A stretch of 5,414 nt of DNA. Source: an uncultured Clostridium sp. Its GTDB lineage: Bacteria > Bacillota > Clostridia > Clostridiales > Clostridiaceae. Made by a program: the position numbers and the translations under genes. Shown piece after piece: positions 1-5,414 of the stretch. How positions within the stretch are numbered: the first letter of the stretch is position 1; each line of letters starts with the position of its first letter. The stretch lies in contig NZ_CAKVKB010000184.1 of assembly GCF_934754915.1 (NCBI RefSeq), forward strand, positions 1-5,414, read 5' to 3'. The notes under the pieces are model-generated. The model ran no database searches. It was not told where the DNA came from and saw nothing but the letters and a program-made list of their open reading frames with translations.

Positions 1-66
1 ATAACAAGGATTTATCATAAATGTTTTTTATTTTATTCAGTTGTAAAATTATTCAAGCATTTTTGC

Positions 67-98
67 ACTATTATAGCATTTACAAAATGTATAATAGT
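67..98. promoter_or_regulatory. Imperfect 14-bp palindrome just upstream of the DUF1232 gene
   Basis: The arm at 67-75 (ACTATTATA) is the exact reverse complement of 90-98 (TATAATAGT). The inner arm CATTT (77-81) pairs with AAATG (85-89) around a 3-base centre, with a single bulged G at 76. The right arm contains a perfect TATAAT (90-95), and by symmetry the minus strand carries one too (70-75). The palindrome ends two bases before the AAGGAG ribosome binding site (100-105). No T-tract follows, so it is not a typical terminator. It could be an operator over a -10 box, or an RNA hairpin beside the ribosome binding site. I see no -35 box at normal spacing for the + strand TATAAT (TTGCAC at 63-68 lies 21 bases away), so a promoter here is uncertain. 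Confidence 0.5.
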
Positions 99-114
99 TA
101 AGGAGATTAGAAAT

Positions 115-498
115 ATGAAAGATAATAGTAAGTACAACAACGACTACTCAGAAGAATCATTATTCAACAAAATTAAATCGTTTTTTTCTAAAGCTGGTGT
201 ATCTGTAGTGTACGGAGCATTGTTACTTTTTTACGCACTTAAAGATCCAAATGTGCCTATTAAAGCTAAAGCAACTATAATAAGTGCACTAGGGTATTTC
301 ATATCACCTATAGATTTAATAGCAGACCCTATTCCAGTAGTAGGATACGGAGATGATTTTACAGCAATAATAACAGCCTTGGGTGTGATTTCTGTATTCA
401 TAACGCCAGAAATTAAGAGAAAAGCTAAAGAAAAAACAAAAGAGTGGTTTAGCAATGTAGGGGAAGAAGATTTTAGAGAAATAGATAAGAATCTATAA
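115..498 (+). CDS. DUF1232 (YkvA-type) small membrane protein
   Basis: A 127-residue protein with a polar N-terminus (1-20), a hydrophobic segment at about 27-42 and a second hydrophobic stretch at about 53-100, ending in a charged tail rich in Lys and Glu. Residues 57-85 carry the DUF1232 signature: a G-Y-F-x-S-P-I-D-L-I core at 60-69, then a P-I-P-V-V-G-Y-x-D-D run (72-81). The usual Pro of the LIPD motif is Ala at position 70. The family is widespread in bacteria and membrane-associated, but its biochemical role is not established, so no function is assigned. AAGGAG at 100-105 sits 9 bases before the ATG, which fixes the start. The downstream lipoprotein gene follows after about 20 bases, suggesting one transcript. 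Confidence 0.88.
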   Translation: MKDNSKYNNDYSEESLFNKIKSFFSKAGVSVVYGALLLFYALKDPNVPIKAKATIISALGYFISPIDLIADPIPVVGYGDDFTAIITALGVISVFITPEIKRKAKEKTKEWFSNVGEEDFREIDKNL

Positions 499-518
499 TC
501 GATAAGGGAGAGATGAAA

Positions 519-1166
519 GTGAAAAAAGTGATTGTATTAATGGGTTTAGTTATATCATTAATGGTAACTGGATGTACAAAAAAAGAAGATCCTAAAGAAG
601 AAGTAGCTACAACTATAGTATATTGTGATAGTTGTGGAGAAGAATCAAGCGAAGTAACAAAGTTTTGTCCAAGTTGTGGAGAAGAAGCAAGATGGCTAGC
701 TGAAAAGCCCAATATAGAGGAAGATAAAGAAAAGAAAGAAGAAATAGATAAAAAGAAAGAGGTAAAAGAGTCAGCTAAAGAAGAAACTAGTAGTGAAGTA
801 GTACAACACAGTTATAAAAATGAATACATAAATAAGCTAAACTCCGTAGAAGAAGGAATGAGTGATTTAGATTATCTATATGAAAATGGAGTAACTGCAG
901 AGATGAACGAAGCAGAAGCTACAAAGTTTGGAAGATGGGATGATATGCTAAATGAAATATATAGTTTACTAAAAACTCAACTTACAAATAGTGAGATGAA
1001 AGAGCTAAAAAACAAACAAATTAGCTGGATAGAATATAGAGATGCAACTGCAGATAGAGAAGCTAATGAGTGTGGAGGTTCTATGGCAGGAGTACAATAT
1101 AATACTACAATGGCTAGAATTACGAAAGAAAGATGTTATGAACTAGTTAACACATATATGAAATAG
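519..1166 (+). CDS. Lipoprotein with zinc ribbon and LprI/DUF1311-like domain
   Basis: About 215 residues. An N-terminal hydrophobic signal ends in a V-T-G-C lipobox, so Cys19 should be lipidated and the protein anchored on the outer face of the membrane. Next comes a four-cysteine knuckle pair (C36-x2-C39, ten residues, C50-x2-C53) typical of a zinc ribbon, then a Lys/Glu-rich linker (about 60-95) and a C-terminal domain (about 105-215). That domain resembles LprI/DUF1311: a W-D-x-x-L-N region, a Q-x-S-W-x-x-Y-R-D-A motif near Trp170, C185-G-G and C206. The C185/C206 pair could form a disulfide, as I recall for this family. The function is unknown. Start choice: GGAG at 507-510 is 8 bases before GTG 519 but only 2 before ATG 513, so GTG is favoured. 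ATG 513 would add two residues. It probably shares a transcript with the DUF1232 gene. Confidence 0.82.
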   Translation: MKKVIVLMGLVISLMVTGCTKKEDPKEEVATTIVYCDSCGEESSEVTKFCPSCGEEARWLAEKPNIEEDKEKKEEIDKKKEVKESAKEETSSEVVQHSYKNEYINKLNSVEEGMSDLDYLYENGVTAEMNEAEATKFGRWDDMLNEIYSLLKTQLTNSEMKELKNKQISWIEYRDATADREANECGGSMAGVQYNTTMARITKERCYELVNTYMK

Positions 1167-1405
1167 TTAGAATAGAAATAGGAATAAATGATGATGTAAT
1201 AACTATTGCAGAAGGTATTGAAACTTTTTCACCGCCTATTTTTGCTGCTTTTTGTAGCAAAAATGTTCAGACTTGCATAGAGCGTTTAGCACAGTATAAG
1301 AAGTTTATTGGGCCTATGATTTTTATTATAAGAAAAGAAGAAAAGAAATTCACAGTAGAATTAGCAGCAGAAGAAAAATATAATAAAATACTTTTATTCA
1401 GGTGA
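1166..1405 (+). pseudogene. Truncated remnant of an AraC-type transcription regulator (N-terminal sensor part)
   Basis: Reading from the lipoprotein stop codon to a TGA at 1403-1405 gives about 79 sense codons with clear protein-like composition. They include IAEGIETFSPPIFAA, then a C-I-E-R-L-A-Q-Y-K-K-F-I-G-P-M segment. From memory this matches the N-terminal ligand-binding region of AraC-family regulators (the type with an 'arabinose-binding' N-terminal domain), in which an F-S-x-P-I-F-A-A stretch precedes an R-L-x-x-Y-K-x-x-I-G-P motif. The frame has no usable start codon or ribosome binding site, and the usual rest of the sensor domain and the helix-turn-helix pair are absent, so it is truncated at both ends. 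The frame is open back to 1151, overlapping the end of the lipoprotein gene, which suggests a deletion or rearrangement joint near 1166. The family assignment is by recognition only. Confidence 0.55.
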
Positions 1406-1580
1406 TCATCTTCAGATTTTACAGCAAAAATCAGAGTGTTTTATTTGGGAAAATATATAGATAAAACTATTGGAAAGCTTATGGGTATAAAGAGATGATA
1501 TTAAGAATACAACAAAGCAGGAATATTTAGATAATATAATTCAAACATTGTGAAATATTACAAAGTTTATATATATGTTA
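1406..1580. other. Intergenic stretch with no recognisable gene
   Basis: All frames are broken by stops and no ribosome binding site precedes a long frame. Short runs such as GDHLQILQQKSECFIWEN (1404-1457, + strand) look vaguely coding but I cannot tie them to a family. They may be further decayed remains from the event that left the AraC fragment. No terminator hairpin is evident for the two-gene unit upstream. Confidence 0.4.
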
Positions 1581-1607
1581 TTTACAAACCTAAAAGTGTG
1601 CTAAAAT
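1581..1607 (+). promoter_or_regulatory. Predicted pulA promoter with extended -10
   Basis: The extended -10 element TGCTAAAAT (1599-1607) matches TGnTATAAT at all but one hexamer position. A -35-like TTTACA (1581-1586) differs from TTGACA at one base and is separated by 15 bases, which is short but tolerable with a TG extension. Transcription would start near 1613-1616, giving a leader of about 26-29 bases before the ATG at 1642. No CcpA-type catabolite site is apparent nearby. Confidence 0.6.
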
Positions 1608-1628
1608 GAAAAAAAGAAAACGTTTAAT

Positions 1629-1636
1629 GGGAGGGG
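1629..1636 (+). promoter_or_regulatory. pulA ribosome binding site that decides the start codon
   Basis: GGGAGGGG ends 5 bases before ATG 1642. The alternative in-frame ATG at 1606 has no ribosome binding site and lies inside the predicted -10 box, so it would not be on the message. Confidence 0.8.
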
Positions 1637-1641
1637 TTAAT

Positions 1642-4626
1642 ATGAGGACTATAAAAAAATTATCTGCAATGATAATGGTATTATTATTCTTAATTTCTTT
1701 TATTCCTATGCCAATGTCAATTGCAAAGGCAGCTGAGATATCTGATACAGTTTATGTGAAGGTAAGGTATGTAAGACCTGATGCAGATTATACTGACTGG
1801 AATGTTTGGGTCTGGCAAACTGGTAAGGATGGAAGTCAGGTAAATTTTATAGGGGAAGATGAGCAAGGCAGATTTGCAGTTGTTGAAATGCCTAAAAATG
1901 CTGGTTCATTTAACTTTATAGTTCGTAAGGGAGACTGGGATGAAAAAGCTACTAATGATGAAACTGTAGATTTAACTAAAGGTGACAGTGAAGTAGTAAT
2001 TACTCAAGAAGATGAAGAAACAACACGTTCTGATAAAGAACTTAATAGAAATTTTGATAAAGTTACATTAAACTTAAACTATTTTAGATATGAAAAAGAT
2101 TATGATGGAAGCACTGCTTCAATTTCATTAGATGGTCAAGATAATCAAGATTTAGCTTTCAACTCTGAGAATGGTTATGGAAAAGAAGTTTCAATCACAA
2201 AAAACTCTGTAGTAGATAAAAAAGCTTTTTCAGTTAAAGTTGGAAATGATAATAGTAAAGATAAAAACATTAATTTAGCTTATGCAAATAATAATGGTGA
2301 AATAAATGCATATTTGTTACAGGATGATGATAAGGTTTACTATAATCCGAAGGAACCAATAAGATTTCCTGAAATAACATCTTTTAAGATTGATTCTTTA
2401 AACAGTATGAGCTTTAAAGTAAATTCTTTACTCAGCAATACAAACGATTTCACAATAAAGAAAGATGGAATTGAGATTCCTAATAATTCTTATGTAGTAA
2501 ATATAAATGATACAAAATTAGGTGGCACTATAAACTTAAATGATAGTATAGACATTAATAGTACTTATACTTTAGAAAAACCCAAATATAAGAGCTTAGA
2601 TGCAAGCTTAGGAAGTAAAATGCTAGGTAGTGAATATTTTAATAATTTATACAAATATGATGGAGATTTAGGTGCTGTTTATAGCAAGGACAATACAAAA
2701 TTTGTTTTATGGGCTCCGACAGCTAAGAAAGTACAAATCGCTTTCTACGGAAAGGATGGAAAGGCATATAGTTCACCAGCTGAAAAAATTGTTGATATGA
2801 CAAAAGGAAATAATGGTGAATGGATTTATACTGAAAGTGGAAATTTAGATGGTGAGTATTACAATTACTTAGTAACTGTTAATGGAAAAGTAAATGAAGT
2901 TGTTGATCCTTATGCAAAAGCAGTTGGGATTAATGGTAAAAGAAGTATGGTTGTTAATTTAGAAAGTACTAATCCAGAAGGATGGGATTCAGATATTAAA
3001 CCTCAATTAGAATCACCAACAGATGCAAGAATATATGAAATGCATATTAGAGATTTTTCAATTGATGAAAGCTCAGGTGTTCAAATGAAATATAGGGGCA
3101 AATATAAAGGAGTATGGCAGCCAGATACTGTAATTCCAGGAACTGATGTAAAAACTGGAGTATCACATTTAAAAGAATTAGGAATCAATGTAGTTCAATT
3201 AATGCCATCTTATGATTATCAATCAGTTGATGAAACAAAGGCAGATGAAGAATATAACTGGGGTTATGATCCACAAAACTTCAATGTACCAGAAGGATCT
3301 TATTCAACAAATCCTTATGATGGTAAAATAAGAATTGAAGAATTCAAAGAGATGGTAAGAGAACTTCATAAACAAGAAATAAAAGTTGTAATGGATGTTG
3401 TTTACAACCATACATTCAATACTGATTCATGTTTAGAAAGAGCTGTACCAGGATATTATTACCGTTTTGATGAAGATGGAAACTTTACAAATGGTTCTGG
3501 ATGTGGAAATGAAACTGCATCAGATCATTATATGTTTAGAAGATATATGCTAGATTCAGTTAAATACTGGGTTAACGAATATCACATTGATGGTTTTAGA
3601 TTCGACTTAATGGCTGTTTATGATATTGATACTATGAAAGCTATAAGGAAAGCATTAACTGAAATTGATCCAACTATTATAACTTATGGTGAAGGATGGA
3701 ATGGTGGTACTTCTGCTTTAGATTCTTCCAAACAAGCATTAAAAGCTAACTGCCCAGAATTTGGTGAATTGCAAATGGGTATGTTTAGTGATGATTTGAG
3801 AGATGGATTAAAGGGCAGTGTATTTAATAGTACAGAGCCAGGATTTTTAAACGGTGTTGAAAATTTAGAAGATACAATTAAATTTGGTATAGTAGCATCA
3901 ACTCAGCATGATGATATTGATTATTCAAAGGTTAATTATTCAAAAGCACCATGGGCTAATGAACCATATCAAACAATCACTTATGCGTCATGTCATGATA
4001 ACAACACATTATGGGATAGGTTGAAATTAACTGAACCAAATGCAAAAGACTCTAAACTAGTTCAAATGGACAAGTTATGTGCTTCAATAATCTGGACATC
4101 ACAAGGTATGCCTCTTATGATAGCAGGTGAAGAGCTGGCAAGAACTAAGTGTGATGAAGAAGGAAATCTTATTGAAAACAGCTTTAATGCTGGAGATTAT
4201 GTAAATAAACTTGATTGGGATAGAGTAAGAGAATATAATGATTTATATCAATACTATGTAGGATTATTAAAACTTAGAGACGAACACAAAGCATTTAGAA
4301 TGGATTCAACTAAAGACATTCAAGCTAACTTAAAATTCTTAAAGAATGGTGTAGATTTTGATGGAAGTAACGTAATTGCATATACTTTAAATGGTAAAGC
4401 TGTTGGCGATATTTGGGATAATATGGTGGTAATGTTTAATTCAAGTGATAAAGATGTTGACATAAACTTACCAGGGGATAAGGAATGGATAGTTGTATTA
4501 GATTCTGAGAAAGCAGGAGTAGAAAATTTAGGCACAGTTAAAGGAAAAATTACTGTACCAGCAAAAGGATCTTATGTACTTGTAGATGCTGAAAGCTATA
4601 CAAGAACACAAAAAACTAACTCTTAA
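1642..4626 (+). CDS. pulA: Secreted type I pullulanase (GH13)
   Basis: A 994-residue enzyme predicted to hydrolyse alpha-1,6 branch links of pullulan, starch and glycogen outside the cell. Residues 1-30 form a signal peptide with an A-K-A cleavage motif. Residues 37-125 look like a CBM41 starch-binding module (aromatics W53, W56, W58, W99). Residues 140-240 are a weaker CBM41-like copy (NYFRY at 146-150). An Ig-like linker domain follows (about 244-330), then CBM48 (about 343-440, FVLWAP at 354-359). The GH13 barrel begins near 463. It carries the type I pullulanase signature YNWGYDP (538-544), DVVYNH (585-590), DGFRFD with nucleophile D655, the acid/base E684 in YGEGW, and H785-D786 as the transition-state stabiliser. 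A beta-sandwich C-domain occupies about 880-985. There is no sortase motif, S-layer domain or lipobox, so it should be released. The gene appears monocistronic: own promoter upstream, terminator 70 bases after the stop. Confidence 0.95.
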   Translation: MRTIKKLSAMIMVLLFLISFIPMPMSIAKAAEISDTVYVKVRYVRPDADYTDWNVWVWQTGKDGSQVNFIGEDEQGRFAVVEMPKNAGSFNFIVRKGDWDEKATNDETVDLTKGDSEVVITQEDEETTRSDKELNRNFDKVTLNLNYFRYEKDYDGSTASISLDGQDNQDLAFNSENGYGKEVSITKNSVVDKKAFSVKVGNDNSKDKNINLAYANNNGEINAYLLQDDDKVYYNPKEPIRFPEITSFKIDSLNSMSFKVNSLLSNTNDFTIKKDGIEIPNNSYVVNINDTKLGGTINLNDSIDINSTYTLEKPKYKSLDASLGSKMLGSEYFNNLYKYDGDLGAVYSKDNTKFVLWAPTAKKVQIAFYGKDGKAYSSPAEKIVDMTKGNNGEWIYTESGNLDGEYYNYLVTVNGKVNEVVDPYAKAVGINGKRSMVVNLESTNPEGWDSDIKPQLESPTDARIYEMHIRDFSIDESSGVQMKYRGKYKGVWQPDTVIPGTDVKTGVSHLKELGINVVQLMPSYDYQSVDETKADEEYNWGYDPQNFNVPEGSYSTNPYDGKIRIEEFKEMVRELHKQEIKVVMDVVYNHTFNTDSCLERAVPGYYYRFDEDGNFTNGSGCGNETASDHYMFRRYMLDSVKYWVNEYHIDGFRFDLMAVYDIDTMKAIRKALTEIDPTIITYGEGWNGGTSALDSSKQALKANCPEFGELQMGMFSDDLRDGLKGSVFNSTEPGFLNGVENLEDTIKFGIVASTQHDDIDYSKVNYSKAPWANEPYQTITYASCHDNNTLWDRLKLTEPNAKDSKLVQMDKLCASIIWTSQGMPLMIAGEELARTKCDEEGNLIENSFNAGDYVNKLDWDRVREYNDLYQYYVGLLKLRDEHKAFRMDSTKDIQANLKFLKNGVDFDGSNVIAYTLNGKAVGDIWDNMVVMFNSSDKDVDINLPGDKEWIVVLDSEKAGVENLGTVKGKITVPAKGSYVLVDAESYTRTQKTNS

Positions 4627-4694
4627 AATAGAGAATCTAAGATTGTAAAAAAATCCTTTATTGGGGAGAATTTAAAAATACTATATTAATATAA

Positions 4695-4732
4695 GAGATG
4701 ATTTCTGTACTAAACAGGAATCATCTTTATTT
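4695..4732 (+). terminator. Factor-independent terminator of pulA
   Basis: GATGATTTCTG (4697-4707) pairs with CAGGAATCATC (4715-4725) with one G-U pair, extended by A4696-T4726 and G4695-T4727. The loop is 7 bases (TACTAAA) and the stem is followed by the tract TTTATTT (4726-4732). It begins about 70 bases after the pulA stop. The intron starts at the very next base, so the terminator is also the 5' exon of the intron. Confidence 0.9.
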
Positions 4733-5003
4733 GTGTGCCCAGCATGGGCAACAACTTGGCGGTGAAAGTCCGTTGTGGGCTTGGTAGTGGGAACCACTAG
4801 CCAAGGGCAAGGGTGTCCATCGTGAGGTGGAATCTGAAGGAAGCCTAAGGCAAACTCTCGGTCTGAGGGACACGAACTATATACAAGGCTTGCTAAGGAC
4901 GGACGAGTTTGCAAAACAAAACAAAGTCCAACACTACCCGAATCCTTAGGAGTAAATATAGCAGATATATGAGAAGAAGGTTGTTGTTCTTACCTGGGGA
5001 GGT

Positions 5004-5078
5004 CTGATAGATATGTTGTAAATAAAGATGAATTTCTAATGCAACAACTTGCATAGTGATATGCAACTGAACTATCAG
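5004..5078 (+). ncRNA. Enlarged, branched intron domain II
   Basis: A closing stem CTGATAG/CTATCAG (5004-5010/5072-5078) encloses two hairpins. The first is TGTTG/CAACA (5014-5018/5042-5046) with a 23-base loop. The second is TTGCATA/TATGCAA (5049-5055/5060-5066) capped by GTGA, a GNRA tetraloop. In the O. iheyensis intron, as I recall it, the same place holds only a very short hairpin capped by GAAA. The pairings are read directly from the sequence; the domain II label is by position. Confidence 0.6.
5020..5037 (+). other. Intron loop complementary to the pulA terminator 3' arm and T-tract
   Basis: Bases 5020-5031 are the exact reverse complement of 4721-4732 (12 contiguous pairs). After a bulged A at 5032, bases 5033-5037 pair with 4716-4720, including one G-U. 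The match ends exactly at the exon-intron junction. The segment also resembles the terminator 5' arm (AAGATGA and TTTCT in both), so it is in effect a copy of that arm placed in the loop of the first domain II hairpin. Function unknown. Confidence 0.55.
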
Positions 5079-5153
5079 AAGTAGCAGAAGTCATAGTAAC
5101 TCCGCTAATCGCGATAGCGGATGAAGGACTGAACTTTAAGGAGGTTTTGAAAT

Positions 5154-5414
5154 TTGAAAGTTTCGCAGAATAATCAAAGATTGCAGAAAACTAAACATTT
5201 AGGCTCTAGTGCTGAAGATAGAATGGAATTCGAAGGTAAGCAAAGAGTGCATAGAAGATTCTCGGTAACTTCAAAGGGAGAAACAAGTGAATTTCAATAT
5301 GGCTCACTAGAACGAATATTATCAAAAAGCAACTTACCCCTGGGTGGTAAGATAATTGTCGTAAGATAAAAAGTATGGTATTCTCGTACTAGAAAATAAT
5401 GAGGAGAATCTGAA
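5154..5414 (+). pseudogene. ltrA: Group II intron reverse transcriptase/maturase, probably frameshifted (partial)
   Basis: A TTG start at 5154 is preceded by AAGGAGG (5138-5144) at a 9-base spacing, inside domain IV, the normal place for the intron-encoded protein. The first 60 or so residues look like IIC maturase N-termini as I recall them (S-S-A-E-D-R-x-E near 19-26, Y-G-S-L-E-R-I-L-S-K-S-N-L near 49-61). The frame then stops at TAA 5367-5369, where the conserved RT0 block (N-K-G-x-x-G-I-D-G-M) is expected. A shift to the next frame gives K-K-Y-G-I at 5368-5382, which looks like a worn NKG...GI remnant, though D-G-M is not preserved. A -2 or +1 indel near 5367 would explain this. The rest, including the YADD catalytic motif, lies outside the window, so loss of function is likely but not proven. 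Confidence 0.6.

Larger units (their letters stand above)
4733..5414 (+). mobile_element. Group IIC intron, 5' part (domains I-III and start of domain IV)
   Basis: The element starts GTGTGCCCAGCATGGGC, the 5' end typical of bacterial class C group II introns. It continues with blocks I recognise from the Oceanobacillus iheyensis IIC ribozyme: GCAAGGGTGTCC (4807-4818), GGAATCTGAAGGAAGC (4829-4844), TCGGTCTGAGG (4858-4868), AACAAAACAAAGTCC (4915-4929) and TTACCTGGGGAGGTCTG (4990-5006). A domain III-like hairpin TCCGCTA/TAGCGGA lies at 5101-5107/5115-5121. Domain I is about 4733-5003, domain II 5004-5078, domain III about 5079-5135, and domain IV holds the protein gene. Domains V and VI and the 3' splice site lie beyond the window. 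A candidate EBS1, AAATA (4954-4958), can pair with TATTT (4728-4732) of the 5' exon. Base composition is visibly richer in G and C than the flanks, fitting a mobile element. Confidence 0.93.

Noticed and set aside
231..455. Minus-strand frame over the DUF1232 gene
   Set aside because: Shadow of the real gene; no ribosome binding site and no recognisable domain.
473..712. Minus-strand frame over the lipoprotein gene
   Set aside because: Shadow frame spanning the intergenic gap and signal peptide region; low-complexity product and no ribosome binding site.
1239..1263. Hairpin with arms at 1239-1248 and 1254-1263, possible terminator of the two-gene unit
   Set aside because: It falls inside the AraC-like coding remnant, its codons fit the protein family, and no T-tract follows the stem on the + strand.
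4320..4535. Minus-strand frame within pulA
   Set aside because: Shadow of the C-terminal domain coding sequence, with no supporting signal.
4632..4645. Short inverted repeat AATC/GATT after the pulA stop
   Set aside because: Only four base pairs and no T-tract; the strong terminator is at 4695-4732.
4681..4914. Minus-strand open frame of 77 codons
   Set aside because: It lies antisense to the intron 5' domains. Such frames recur in databases as spurious proteins because the ribozyme sequence is conserved. It has no ribosome binding site.
4733..5150. Riboswitch or structured leader of an unknown gene
   Set aside because: The ordered conserved blocks match a group IIC intron, which explains the structure, and the following gene looks like the intron maturase.

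Overview
The window is low-GC DNA with clostridial features: strong AAGGAG-type ribosome binding sites, AT-rich codon use, a secreted Gram-positive type I pullulanase and a bacterial class C (group IIC) intron. I would place it in Clostridium or a close relative, but the sequence alone does not fix the species.

Layout. Positions 1-114 are an AT-rich leader ending in a 14-bp imperfect palindrome next to the first ribosome binding site. Two small genes follow on the + strand, about 20 bp apart and probably co-transcribed: a DUF1232 (YkvA-type) membrane protein (115-498) and a lipoprotein with a four-cysteine zinc ribbon and a C-terminal LprI/DUF1311-like domain (519-1166). Directly at the lipoprotein stop codon begins a broken piece of an AraC-type regulator (about 80 codons, no start, no DNA-binding domain), then about 175 bp in which I recognise nothing. 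A good extended -10 promoter then drives pulA (1642-4626), a large secreted type I pullulanase with starch-binding, CBM48 and GH13 catalytic domains. All of its catalytic residues are present.

pulA ends in a factor-independent terminator (4695-4732). A group IIC intron begins at the base after the terminator T-tract (4733) and runs off the right edge. This is the insertion site expected for the class. Domains I-III of the ribozyme are visible, followed by a ribosome binding site and the start of the reverse transcriptase/maturase gene. That gene reads well for about 60 codons, then is interrupted near the conserved RT0 region, so this copy may not be self-mobile.

The most unusual signal is a single-stranded loop inside an enlarged domain II of the intron (5020-5037). 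It is complementary to the 3' arm and T-tract of the pulA terminator (4716-4732): 12 contiguous Watson-Crick pairs ending flush at the splice junction, then a bulged A and five more pairs including one G-U. Group IIC introns are known for a short EBS1 contact and recognition of terminator stems, not for a long guide-like match to a terminator arm. It could be a target-recognition or hairpin-opening element, or a site-specific coincidence. Comparing intron copies would decide.
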